A stretch of DNA of 10,159 nt from Syntrophorhabdaceae bacterium PtaU1.Bin034 (GCA_002067405.1 MVRP01000151.1:1-10159), one strand, 5' to 3'; positions 1-6,256 are shown, counted from the stretch's first letter. Numbers and translations are program-made. The notes: generated by a model not told the origin, from the letters alone.

Positions 1-1
1 C

Positions 2-145
2 TATACAACAAGGGAACAAGCTATCAGGGAGATCGCCGAATACATAGAAGTCTTCTACAACCGGGAGCGACGCCAGAAACGGCTGGGGTATTTATCCCCT
101 GCGGCATACGAGAGAAAGTTCTATGCCCAGAGGGCAGCGGCATGA
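2..145 (+). pseudogene. IS3-family transposase (OrfB), C-terminal end only
   Basis: Reading from base 2, 47 codons end at TGA 143-145. They contain a motif typical of the C-terminal end of IS3-family OrfB integrases of the DDE type: IEVFYNRERRQKRLGYLSP followed by AAYE. In full-length proteins this segment follows the last catalytic Glu and lies in the integrase core's terminal helices. The rest of the gene is outside the window, so I cannot say whether the element is intact. The stop is followed about 35 bases later by an ABC-transporter reading frame that begins in mid-protein. The element therefore sits inside that gene. Confidence 0.85.
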
Positions 146-153
146 GGGGTATG

Positions 154-179
154 GTGTCCACTATTGACATCGGGGGTCA
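154..179 (+). repeat. Probable right terminal inverted repeat of the IS3-family element
   Basis: The segment starts TGTCCACTATTGACA and runs to GGGGTCA. Right ends of IS3-family elements commonly have this form: a TGTCCACT-like start and a terminal CA. It lies between the transposase stop and the point where ABC-transporter homology resumes (about 181). The left end and target duplication are outside the window, so the exact boundary is inferred. Confidence 0.5.
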
Positions 180-415
180 GTCTATCGTTTGCCCGCATCC
201 TACTGATCCGCTCCGATTATCTCTTTCTGGATGAGGTGACGTCTTCATTGGATGAGACAACCGAAGCGACACTTTACGGGCTATTGATCGAGCGGATGCC
301 CGACGTGACCGTTGTAAGCATCGCGCACAGGCCGAGTCTTGCGCCGCTTCACAATAGAAGCGGCGTTTTTGTCCCGAGTCCGAGAGGGGGATATACGGTA
401 GTGTTCCAGGAATGA
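180..415 (+). pseudogene. ABC transporter ATPase fragment (YddA/SbmA-like), 5' part removed by IS insertion
   Basis: The frame resumes at LSFARILL, the helix that follows the ABC signature motif. It continues through Walker B and D-loop (YLFLDEVTSSLDE) and the H-loop (VVSIAHR), then ends at TGA 413-415. The Walker A, signature and membrane parts are absent. In style it resembles the ATPase end of YddA/SbmA-like permease-ATPase fusions, which often have LDE.TEA.LY.LL.ERLP in this place. Without the nucleotide-binding P-loop the fragment cannot work as an ATPase. The last 25 or so residues, after HNR, are unlike the usual family tail and overlap a terminator-like hairpin. A TTG at 164 would start inside the IS end and is not a convincing start. 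Confidence 0.75.
341..370 (+). terminator. Terminator-like hairpin inside the ABC fragment
   Basis: GCCGCTTC (343-350), a six-base ACAATA loop and GAAGCGGC (357-364) form a perfect 8-bp stem. C342-G365 extends it, and TTTTT follows at 366-370. This is the textbook shape of an intrinsic terminator on the plus strand. It lies 45 bases inside the reading frame and about 90 bases upstream of tonB, so it could insulate the tonB operon from upstream transcription. No transcript data support it. Confidence 0.5.
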
Positions 416-458
416 GCTGTATGCGACCGAGTCCTCACATGGATGGGAGAATACATCG

Positions 459-1252
459 ATGATCAACGGCCGCTATCTGGGAGCAGCAGCTTTATCCCTG
501 ATTTCCCACGGGGTGTTCTTTCTTCTGCTGTCGTTTACTGGATGGTTCTGTATGCCCCCTTCGCCTGTTTCTCCGCCCATAGAGGTTGAGATCGAGCCCT
601 CGAAGCTTGTCAGCATGGGAAGCGGAAAGCTCACCCTCACTCCGGGTTCTGCGCCTCCTTCCGGACCGAAAAGAGCGGCAAGGCCAAGAGTAAGGATGGC
701 GGCGGTCACCCCCGACCAGAAGCCCACCGCGTTGGACCCTGCCCCGGCAAAGGCTCCTACAAGTATCGATGATCCTCTCCCCCTCTCCCCGGGGAAGCAC
801 ATGAGACCTCCATCGCCATACCGCACGCAGGGGACAGGGTCTCCGAGGGTGGTGGTACCGGCACCGGTGCCGGCGGAGGTGTCTCCAGCGGGGGAGGAAA
901 AGCCGGCATCGGGAGCGGCGCAACAGGTACCGGCGCAGGAGAAGGGGAAGGAAGCGGGGAGGGTGGAGGGGGCTACGGGGCTTCCGGCTACCATCTCGGT
1001 GCCCTTCCGGGATACCCCGCATCTGCGAAAAAGGAAGGCCGCGAAGGGGCAGTGACGGTCCGGGTGCTCGTGGGTGCGGAGGGGAAGCCCATCTCCGTGA
1101 CCGTGAGGGTGTCGAGCGGTCACGACGACTTCGACGCCGCCGCGGTCGCTGCGGTGAAGAAATGGCTCTTCTTCCCGGCCAGGAGAGGCAAAGAACCCGT
1201 CGCGAGCTTTCACGACGTAAAGATACGATTCCGCCTCGATGAGACGCGCTAA
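459..1252 (+). pseudogene. tonB: TonB-like energy transducer, split by a frameshift
   Basis: TonB couples the ExbB-ExbD proton motor in the inner membrane to outer-membrane receptors. The ATG at 459 has GGGAG at 445-449 upstream. Residues about 8-30 are one hydrophobic anchor, followed by a Pro-rich stretch. From about 830 the meaningful frame is the one in phase with 1052, which has a long Gly-rich linker (GGGTGTGAGGGVSSGGG) and then a TonB C-terminal domain with YPASAKKEG, GAVTVRVLV and KKWLFFPARRGKEPV, ending at TAA 1250-1252. The first frame instead runs on to a stop at 1055 without that domain. The change of frame is -1 (one base lost, or two gained). It must lie after a TGA in the second frame at 770-772 and before about 830, most likely in the C/G runs at 779-794. 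A base-calling error in these runs is possible. exbB follows 12 bases later. Confidence 0.8.
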
Positions 1253-1259
1253 AGGAGGT
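1251..1259 (+). promoter_or_regulatory. Strong ribosome binding site for exbB
   Basis: AAAGGAGGT overlaps the tonB stop codon and stands 5 bases before the exbB ATG at 1265. It fixes this start and indicates that tonB and exbB were co-transcribed. Confidence 0.75.
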
Positions 1260-1264
1260 ACACC

Positions 1265-1750
1265 ATGTTCTACACGCTCGTGAAAGGAGGGTGGATGATG
1301 ATCCCCATCGTCCGTCACGGCCGAAAGGACGAAGCCCTCGCTGTTGCGGAGGAGAGGTCGTTACCCGTCATGCGTGTGCTGTCAGCGGGTCTCACCCATT
1401 CATCCGAGCCGTCGGGTGCCATGGAAACGGCCGGGGTCTCCGAAGTCTCCCTCATGAGAAGGGGACTTTCAGCCCTCGATACGATCGTCGCCCTCTCTCC
1501 TCTTCTTGGCCTCCTGGGCACGATCATCGGTATGATCAATTCCTTCAACGTCATGGCTGCCTCAGGCCTCGGGCAGCCCCATGCGGTGACCGGCGGGGTG
1601 GCGGAGGCGCTTGTGTGCACCGCCGCGGGGATCGCCGTCGCGGGGATCACCCTCATTCCCTATAACTATTTCCTCTCCCGCATGGAACGGGAGGCGGAAG
1701 AGATCGAAGCGTATGCGACCCGGCTCGAGATGGCGCTGCCTAAGGAGTGA
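1265..1750 (+). CDS. exbB: ExbB/TolQ-family proton channel subunit with most of TM1 missing
   Basis: ExbB forms the pentameric inner-membrane channel that houses ExbD and powers TonB. The protein is 161 residues, while family members usually have about 200-240. Residues 71-93 (TIVALSPLLGLLGTIIGM) and 110-133 (GGVAEALVCTAAGIAVAGI) are TM2 and TM3 and look well conserved. At the N-terminus KGGWMMIPIV, the usual start of TM1, runs directly into RHGRKDEALAVAEE, the cytoplasmic helix that normally comes some 35-40 residues later. Most of TM1 and the following loop are therefore gone without loss of frame. The protein probably cannot adopt the three-helix fold, so I regard the gene as defective despite its open frame. 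The start is set by AAAGGAGGT. The stop is followed by exbD at once. Confidence 0.8.
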   Translation: MFYTLVKGGWMMIPIVRHGRKDEALAVAEERSLPVMRVLSAGLTHSSEPSGAMETAGVSEVSLMRRGLSALDTIVALSPLLGLLGTIIGMINSFNVMAASGLGQPHAVTGGVAEALVCTAAGIAVAGITLIPYNYFLSRMEREAEEIEAYATRLEMALPKE

Positions 1751-1753
1751 GTT

Positions 1754-2171
1754 GTGAGACTGCCAAAGACCGCACGAAAGAAGGCCCGTATCGAGATCAT
1801 CCCCATGATCGATACCATGTTCTTTCTCCTTGTCTTCTTCATGGTGGCTACCCTTTCCATGACCGTCCAGAAGGGCATCCCCGTCAACCTCCCTCCATGC
1901 GGCGAGTGCCCGGGACGAGATCAAGCAGGTCGTCGCCCTCACCCTTACCAAAGAAGGGAAGCTCCATCTCGATAAGGAAGAAGTGGCCTCGGTCGCCGAT
2001 ATCTCTGCCCGGCTCGTCGCTCTATCCAGGGCGGGGACAGATGTCTCTGCCGTGATCTACGCCGACAAGGCAGTCGAGCATGGGAAGGTGATCGAACTGA
2101 TGGGGGGAGTGAGGACTGCGGGGGTGGTGAGGATCGCAGTGGCGGTGAGGCCGACTGAACCCCTGAGGTGA
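1754..2171 (+). pseudogene. exbD: ExbD/TolR-family protein, split by a frameshift
   Basis: ExbD is the single-span partner whose conserved Asp carries protons through the ExbB channel. GTG 1754 is preceded by AAGGAG 1742-1747, inside the end of exbB. The first part has a basic N-terminus and one TM helix with the key Asp at residue 20 (IEIIPMIDTMFFLLVFFM), then KGIPVNLP. At about 1892-1897 (CTCCCTCCATG) the meaning moves by +1 into the frame in phase with 1983. That frame reads ARDEIKQVVALTLTKEGKL and carries the periplasmic domain (VIYADKAVEHGKVIELM), ending at TGA 2169-2171. One extra C would explain it. Unshifted, the protein stops at 1975 with an unrelated tail. With the shift repaired, the length (about 138 residues) is normal for ExbD. 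Confidence 0.82.
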
Positions 2172-2245
2172 AGGCACATGTCGCACGTGGCGCCGGGGGA
2201 ATGCTGCCGGCTAAGCTAAGGGTACCGCGAACATTGGTGCGCGAA

Positions 2246-2335
2246 CTAAGGCTTTATCAACTTCTTGTCGATGATGTATTCCCGGTACAATATGATGTTA
2301 TCCCAAACAATTGGGCTCACGTGCTTCGAGTACTC
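2246..2335 (-). pseudogene. Possible coding remnant of unknown family
   Basis: The 314 bases between exbD and the DUF433 gene contain no convincing gene. On the minus strand, 29 codons read EYSKHVSPIVWDNIILYREY and then IIDKKLIKP before a TAG at 2246-2248. A TAA at 2336-2338 precedes them. A second frame just upstream reads HKPEEAGIDLRVLEA, which could be the preceding part shifted by one base. The residue mix resembles a real C-terminus more than noise. I do not recognise the family, and the stretch could still be chance. Confidence 0.3.
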
Positions 2336-2485
2336 TTAAGTCTATGCCGGCTTCCTCGGGTTTGTGTTTGCTTATCACCCTGCGGCAATTTGGAAATCAG
2401 GCAGTTCCAATTCTCGAAAATAGTTCTTGAAATCGTATTCTCATTCGGCTACCATTTTAATGAGTTTTAAGAAAAGGAGCGTGCC

Positions 2486-2716
2486 ATGATAACACTGGAC
2501 CGGATTACCCAGGAACCGGATGTGATGGGCGGGAGAGCCTGCATACGTGGGATGCGGGTCACCGTTGGTATGATCGTGGGCCAGATCGGCGCAGGCCATA
2601 CCATAGACGAGATATTGGCTGACTACCCTTATCTGGAACGGGAGGACGTTTTGCAGGCTGTACGTTACGCCGCCTGGCGAGCAGAAGAGCGTGAGATTCT
2701 CTTGGCGAACGCATGA
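2486..2716 (+). CDS. DUF433-family antitoxin
   Basis: This 76-residue protein has the DUF433 signature: DRITQEPDVMGGRACIRG (residues 5-22) and MRVTV, then a helical C-terminal half with DEILADYPYLEREDVLQAV. Family members are small HTH-like proteins that act as antitoxins of DUF5615 PIN-like toxins. The ATG at 2486 has AAGGAG at 2474-2479. The stop overlaps the next start as ATGA (2713-2716), the usual translational coupling of such pairs. By analogy with other toxin-antitoxin pairs it should repress its own promoter, but I see no clear promoter or operator in the 300 bases upstream. The length is normal and nothing looks broken. Confidence 0.88.
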   Translation: MITLDRITQEPDVMGGRACIRGMRVTVGMIVGQIGAGHTIDEILADYPYLEREDVLQAVRYAAWRAEEREILLANA

Positions 2717-3096
2717 AGCTTCTTGTCGATATGAATCTGTCACCCCGATGGATTGACCTGCTCACCAAGAGTGGCTTTGAAGCAGCTCACTGGTCGGCAA
2801 TTGGTCGAATGAATGCACCTGATTCTGAGATTATGGCTTGGGCTGCAACAAATGGTTATGTCGTTCTCACCCATGATCTTGATTTCAGCGCCATACTCGC
2901 TGCTACTCAAGGCGTATCCCCTAGTGTAGTGCAGATCCGGGCGGAAGATGTCAGTCCCGATGCAATTGGCAGCAAGATCGTCTTGGCCCTGCATCAAATG
3001 GAATTGGAATTGGAGGCTGGCGCCCTCCTGTCGATTGACGCCAAGACCGCCCGCTTAAAGCTCTTGCCATTACTTAAACGGAAAGAAAGTCAATAA
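2713..3096 (+). CDS. DUF5615-family PIN-like toxin
   Basis: This 127-residue protein begins MKLLVDMNLSPRW, the N-terminal strand and acidic residue (Asp6) of the DUF5615 PIN-like fold. Further acidic positions are D37/E39 (APDSEI) and D55/D57 in VLTHDLDFSAIL, which fits a metal-dependent nuclease centre. The family is the presumed toxin (RNase) next to DUF433 antitoxins. The four-base overlap with the upstream gene and the intact length support a working pair. No activity has been shown for this protein, and the target RNA cannot be read from sequence. Confidence 0.85.
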   Translation: MKLLVDMNLSPRWIDLLTKSGFEAAHWSAIGRMNAPDSEIMAWAATNGYVVLTHDLDFSAILAATQGVSPSVVQIRAEDVSPDAIGSKIVLALHQMELELEAGALLSIDAKTARLKLLPLLKRKESQ

Positions 3097-3106
3097 GGAT
3101 TAGAGA

Positions 3107-3673
3107 ATGGTGATCGGTTATGCCCGTGTCTCAAACCGGGACCAGAATCTTGATTTGCAAAGAGAGGCCCTCATCAAAGCAGGCTGCCAGAAGATATTCG
3201 AGGATAGAATAAGCGGCACTCGCGCGGAGAGACCGGGCCTCATGAAGACCCTCGAAATGCTCCGCGAAGGAGATACTCTCGTGGTCTGGAAGCTTGACCG
3301 ATTGGGTCGAAGCGTTAAGCACCTTGTAGATTTCACCAGCGATCTTTCCCGGCAGGGAATCAACTTTAAAAGCCTTGCCGATTCGATTGATACCAGTGCG
3401 CCATCGGGAAGATTTTTCTTTCATGTCATGGCCAGCCTCGCTGAGATGGAGCGGGAACTCATCATCGAGCGTACCCGGGCAGGTTTGGAAGCCGCCAAGA
3501 AGTTAGGCCGTCGTGGAGGACGCAAACGGCAGATGACCGAGAGCAAGATCGCGTCGGCAAAAAAGCTACTGGCCGAAGGTATGACGCCAAGAGATGTTGC
3601 ACAGAATCTCGGTGTCTCTATACCAACGCTCTACCGCTGGCTACCGGCAAGCGAGATGACCACGACTCCTTAG
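3107..3673 (+). CDS. Serine recombinase (resolvase/invertase family)
   Basis: This 188-residue protein has the full small serine recombinase layout. The catalytic Ser9 is in GYARVSNRDQNLDLQRE. Active-site arginines follow in WKLDRLGRS (61-69) and ELIIERTRAGLEAAK (117-131), and a C-terminal helix-turn-helix occupies about 143-180 (ASAKKLLAEGM through DVAQNLGVSIPTLYRW). It cuts and rejoins DNA through a 5'-phosphoserine bond. Resolvases and invertases cannot be told apart from the protein alone. AAGGA at 3095-3099, overlapping the toxin's stop, provides the ribosome binding site for ATG 3107. I see no obvious pair of inverted crossover sites nearby, so a role in plasmid or transposon resolution is at least as likely as inversion. 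The gene looks intact. Confidence 0.9.
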   Translation: MVIGYARVSNRDQNLDLQREALIKAGCQKIFEDRISGTRAERPGLMKTLEMLREGDTLVVWKLDRLGRSVKHLVDFTSDLSRQGINFKSLADSIDTSAPSGRFFFHVMASLAEMERELIIERTRAGLEAAKKLGRRGGRKRQMTESKIASAKKLLAEGMTPRDVAQNLGVSIPTLYRWLPASEMTTTP

Positions 3674-3674
3674 C

Positions 3675-4703
3675 GTGAATTTTCCCACCAATGTTCGTGA
3701 TACCCTTCTCAGGGCTCCTGGACGAAGTGATATTCGACACCCCCACGACGCCCTTCACCGCTATGAGCGTGGAGATATGATGCCCGGAGACGAGGTTCTC
3801 ATATCGATCGCCGATGTCTTGGACAAGCCTCTGGACTTCTTCTTTCGTCCATTCACCGTAGAACTTCATGATGTCGAGTTTCGAAAGAAAGCAAGGCTGT
3901 CCGCCAAGTTCGAAGAATCGATAAGGCAACAGGCTCTCGACTTCTTTGAACGATATCTCGAAATCGAACAGATACTAGGGTTGACCGGAGTGTTTGAAAG
4001 TCCTTTGGGAGGTTTGGAGGTGATGAGCCCCGAACAGGCTGAGGACGCAGCTGAAATCCTTCGAGAAAAATGGAATCTGGGAAGTGATCCTCTACCCAAT
4101 GTTCTGCAAATGCTCGAGACCAATGGTATCAAAACCCTTACCGTCGATGCACCCGAGAGTTTTGACGGTTTCTCGGGCTGGGCCGATAGCCACCCCGTCA
4201 TAGTCGTTGCGGCATGGCTGAACGGCGATCTGCCTCGCAAACGGTTTACGGCGATGCATGAAGTCGCTCACCTATTGGTTCACCCAACGTGCAGCCTGTC
4301 CAGGGATCAGGAGAGGTCCTGCAATCGCTTTGCTGGGGCCGTCCTTATGCCGCGGGTGCCCTTCGAGTCCGAATGGGGAGGGTACAGGCATCGCATCGCT
4401 TTGGAGGAGTTGATAGATTTCAAACGCCGATGGGGTGTGTCTATTGCAGCCATGGTCCACCGGGCGTGCGACCTCGAACTCATTGAGGAGTCGTTGTATC
4501 ATCGCTTTTTCAAGGCTTACAACGCGGCTGGCTGGCGACGCCTCGGGGAACCCGGCGATTACCAGGGCTCGGAGGTATCGAGCCGGTTCGAACAGCTTGT
4601 GCTGCGTGCCGCTGTCGAGAATACAATCAGCGAAAGTAAAGCGGCTGGGCTTCTCGACGAACCGTTGACGGAATTCAAACACAGACTTCACGATTTTTCA
4701 TAA
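3675..4703 (+). CDS. ImmA/IrrE-family metallopeptidase with truncated XRE-type HTH
   Basis: The family couples an XRE helix-turn-helix to a zinc peptidase (DUF955) that cleaves or inactivates a repressor, often in prophages, ICEs and toxin-antitoxin loci. The peptidase part is complete: HEVAH at residues 195-199, a likely third ligand at Glu213, then RFAGAVLMP. Upstream, ALHRYERGDMMPGDEVL and PLDFFFRP are the recognition-helix end and last helices of the HTH. The preceding 26 residues do not resemble the first two HTH helices, so the DNA-binding domain is probably damaged. GTG 3675 starts one base after the recombinase stop. The true start may have been lost by recombination at the 3' end of the recombinase gene. 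The next reading frame is a PIN-like remnant, the usual partner. Confidence 0.82.
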   Translation: MNFPTNVRDTLLRAPGRSDIRHPHDALHRYERGDMMPGDEVLISIADVLDKPLDFFFRPFTVELHDVEFRKKARLSAKFEESIRQQALDFFERYLEIEQILGLTGVFESPLGGLEVMSPEQAEDAAEILREKWNLGSDPLPNVLQMLETNGIKTLTVDAPESFDGFSGWADSHPVIVVAAWLNGDLPRKRFTAMHEVAHLLVHPTCSLSRDQERSCNRFAGAVLMPRVPFESEWGGYRHRIALEELIDFKRRWGVSIAAMVHRACDLELIEESLYHRFFKAYNAAGWRRLGEPGDYQGSEVSSRFEQLVLRAAVENTISESKAAGLLDEPLTEFKHRLHDFS

Positions 4704-4704
4704 G

Positions 4705-4998
4705 GATGAAGGCCGAAGTCTCTCCGGGGCGCTAAGCGTCGAGGATATTTCAGTGCTTCTCCTCTCCTTACAAACCGGAGCCATACTCCTCTCTGGCGAC
4801 GGCCTTCTCCGACGCCACGCTGAATCTCAAGGAGTAGAAGTCCACGGCATTCTGTGGATGATAGACACGCTGATCAACCATGGTTCAATCAGCCCTCTTG
4901 TTGCCGCCGATCGTCTGGAGCTGCTTCAAAGCGGCGTAAGCTGGCTGCCTTTGGAAGAATGTAGGAAACGATTGACAAAATGGAGAAAGAATAGATGA
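4705..4998 (+). pseudogene. PIN-like toxin, C-terminal half
   Basis: The frame is open from just behind the metallopeptidase gene. LSVEDISVLLLSLQTGAILL, then SGDGLLRRHAESQGVEVHG, looks like the second half of a PIN nuclease with its conserved acidic residues (ED and GD), followed by ILWMIDTLINHG and a Lys/Arg-rich end. The N-terminal strand with the first catalytic Asp, about 50-60 residues, is missing, and there is no good start. GTG 4753 would begin inside the conserved helix. PIN genes of this sort often follow ImmA/XRE genes. A separate short frame, MKAEVSPGR from ATG 4706, might be the old gene start brought next to the remainder by a deletion, but it is too short to prove. Confidence 0.65.
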
Positions 4999-5029
4999 GG
5001 GCTTGAAGGCCTTTTTGTTGTGGGCGGTT

Positions 5030-5190
5030 ACACGATCGGTGATGGGGAGGAATGTCAGATCGATGTCGACGGACGAGCGTGGCATGTCTCTGACGAAGAA
5101 GTTGATTGCCGTTCCACCCCTTGATCGCGAAATCCCTTTCCTCATCGAGTAACGGTAGGGTTCTGAGAAGCAGTTCGGCCTGCTTGAAGA
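5030..5190 (-). pseudogene. AbiEii-type nucleotidyltransferase toxin remnant
   Basis: Minus-strand reading gives FFKQAELLLRTLPLLDEERD and FAIKG in one frame. After a one-base shift at about 5116-5122 it continues as GGTAINFFVRDMPRSSVDID and LTFLPITDR. This is the N-terminal part of AbiEii/AbiGii-type toxins, where the GG and the DID-type metal-binding motif form the nucleotidyltransferase centre. One extra base (the T in AAGGGGTGGAACG) explains the shift. After the ITDR motif the similarity stops and the frame runs into the antisense of the PIN remnant, so at least 150-200 residues are missing. No start codon is evident. The remnant directly follows the unrecognised minus-strand gene at 5202-5840. 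Confidence 0.75.
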
Positions 5191-5201
5191 AGACAGAGCC
5201 T

Positions 5202-5840
5202 CTATCTATCTATTGCCCGGCCTCTCTTGCAAATTGACCAACCGCTCCGTTTTCCCCGCTGTGCTTTACAACCACTACTCAGTTTCAGTATGGTCAAACC
5301 TGCCTCAATTCTATCCGTGCACCATTCCGCGTTTTCCCTGGTCCACTTCAGTTCCTCGATCAGATATCTTCTTATCAGGAATGTGTCTAACGGCTTGCGA
5401 CAGTATCTCGCGGCGAGGCAAATAAAAACATCGAGCCGTTTCACATCGCTGGGATGCCGACAGCCCGGATTGATTTCGACATAGCACTCGAAAGCCTGCC
5501 GTACGTTGGAACTCGGAATAATCTCTTCGATGCCGACGTCTTCTTTCGTAACGATTATCGAGATCGCAATTCTCTCAGCTTGTCGAAATCGGCGAAAATC
5601 ATCAGCGAATCTCTTGATAAGGGCATTCGATGCCGACATCGAAATATCGTCAGCCTCGCGAGGTGCTATGTTGGCGATATAGAAGACCCTGTCTGTTTTC
5701 TTGGTGATTGCAAAGGCGGGATACAGAGGGCTATCTTCCAGGACAAGTATACATGAAATTGAGGCCATGTTTTTCGTATACTCCTCGGATTGCTCGCGTA
5801 AGAATTTCCAGCCTTCCGTGTATTCGGCAAACCTTTTCAA
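5202..5840 (-). CDS. Unrecognised protein next to the AbiEii remnant
   Basis: This 212-residue soluble protein has convincing coding character but I do not recognise the family. It contains ISCILVLEDSPLYPAFAITK (a mixed hydrophobic core), VFYIANIAPREADDISMS, EEIIPSSNVRQAFECYVEIN, and a C-terminal helical part with SDVKRLDVFICLAARYCRKP, ending in a basic tail. There are no membrane segments or zinc motifs. The proposed TTG start at 5838-5840 has AGGAGG about 11 bases upstream. The frame stays open for 12 more codons (KSLTDQEAVGA) back to a TAA without an ATG, GTG or TTG. That extension also looks coded, so the 5' end may be truncated. Only about 12 bases separate it from the AbiEii remnant, so it may have been that toxin's partner, though it lacks the HTH expected of AbiEi. 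Confidence 0.55.
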   Translation of the reverse strand: MKRFAEYTEGWKFLREQSEEYTKNMASISCILVLEDSPLYPAFAITKKTDRVFYIANIAPREADDISMSASNALIKRFADDFRRFRQAERIAISIIVTKEDVGIEEIIPSSNVRQAFECYVEINPGCRHPSDVKRLDVFICLAARYCRKPLDTFLIRRYLIEELKWTRENAEWCTDRIEAGLTILKLSSGCKAQRGKRSGWSICKRGRAIDR

Positions 5841-6008
5841 GGCCCCGACCGCCTCCTGATCAGTGAGGCTTTTGTCTTAAGATGGACGGGTGTGAGAGAA
5901 TCTGGCAGGCAGCTGATGCGCTTCATAACGATATGGAATTATCCCCACGCTGCTCCAAAATGTTGCCCGTGGTATGCAAGGGCGCGCGCCTCGGGTGGTG
6001 TTTTCTTC
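5841..6008. other. Intergenic, no gene seen
   Basis: Between the unrecognised minus-strand gene and the DUF1059 gene I see only the possible extension of the former (to about 5877) and no promoter, terminator or repeat that I would defend. The plus-strand frames here lack conserved character. Confidence 0.5.
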
Positions 6009-6203
6009 CTATGCTGCCTTCTGCATGTTCGACCGCACCATCTCTTTCATCTGGGCGTCTGACATGGGCGGCATGTCCGGATGGGCCTCCTTTACGTGTT
6101 TCTTGGCTTTTTCCATGATCTTGTTGATCCCCTCGTCGTCGTTCTGCGCGTCGACATCGATCTTATGGCTACAAGGTGGCGGACAGCTCAGCGAATATTT
6201 CAT
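6009..6203 (-). CDS. DUF1059-family small protein
   Basis: This 64-residue protein begins MKYSLSCPPPCSHKIDVDAQ and contains an acidic/helical middle part and HVKEAHPDMPPMSDAQMKEM near the end. This matches the small DUF1059 family, found in many bacteria and archaea; its function is unknown. The CPPPC pair and His residues could bind a metal, but this is inference. The start is certain: GGAGG stands a few bases before ATG 6203. The gene seems complete and stands alone among mobile-element debris. A weak promoter candidate lies at 6257-6284. Confidence 0.85.
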   Translation of the reverse strand: MKYSLSCPPPCSHKIDVDAQNDDEGINKIMEKAKKHVKEAHPDMPPMSDAQMKEMVRSNMQKAA

Positions 6204-6256
6204 CTCTTCCTCCTTTGTGAGCGTCTTTTCCCGAAGCGCGCGTTCTCCATGGGGGA

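Noticed and set aside
1052..1252. Separate small TonB-domain gene starting at 1052
   Set aside because: The domain continues in frame upstream through a Gly-rich linker for over 200 bases, and there is no ribosome binding site at 1052.
473..1318. A 281-codon minus-strand open frame opposite tonB and exbB
   Set aside because: It is the antisense of a GC-rich gene with strong codon bias. It spans the tonB/exbB boundary, is low-complexity and shows no domain.
2168..2470. Plus-strand 100-codon open frame after exbD
   Set aside because: It starts inside the exbD stop region, has no ribosome binding site, and its residues show no family character. The minus strand gives a better coding remnant.
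3618..3929. Minus-strand open frame across the recombinase/metallopeptidase border
   Set aside because: It is antisense to two genes with clear motifs, with no ribosome binding site.
5003..5022. Possible terminator GGGCTTGAAGGCCTTTTT after the PIN remnant
   Set aside because: The stem has only four or five pairs with a mismatch, too weak to call.
5454..5756. Plus-strand open frame opposite the unrecognised minus-strand gene
   Set aside because: The minus frame is longer and has better coding character and a possible ribosome binding site.
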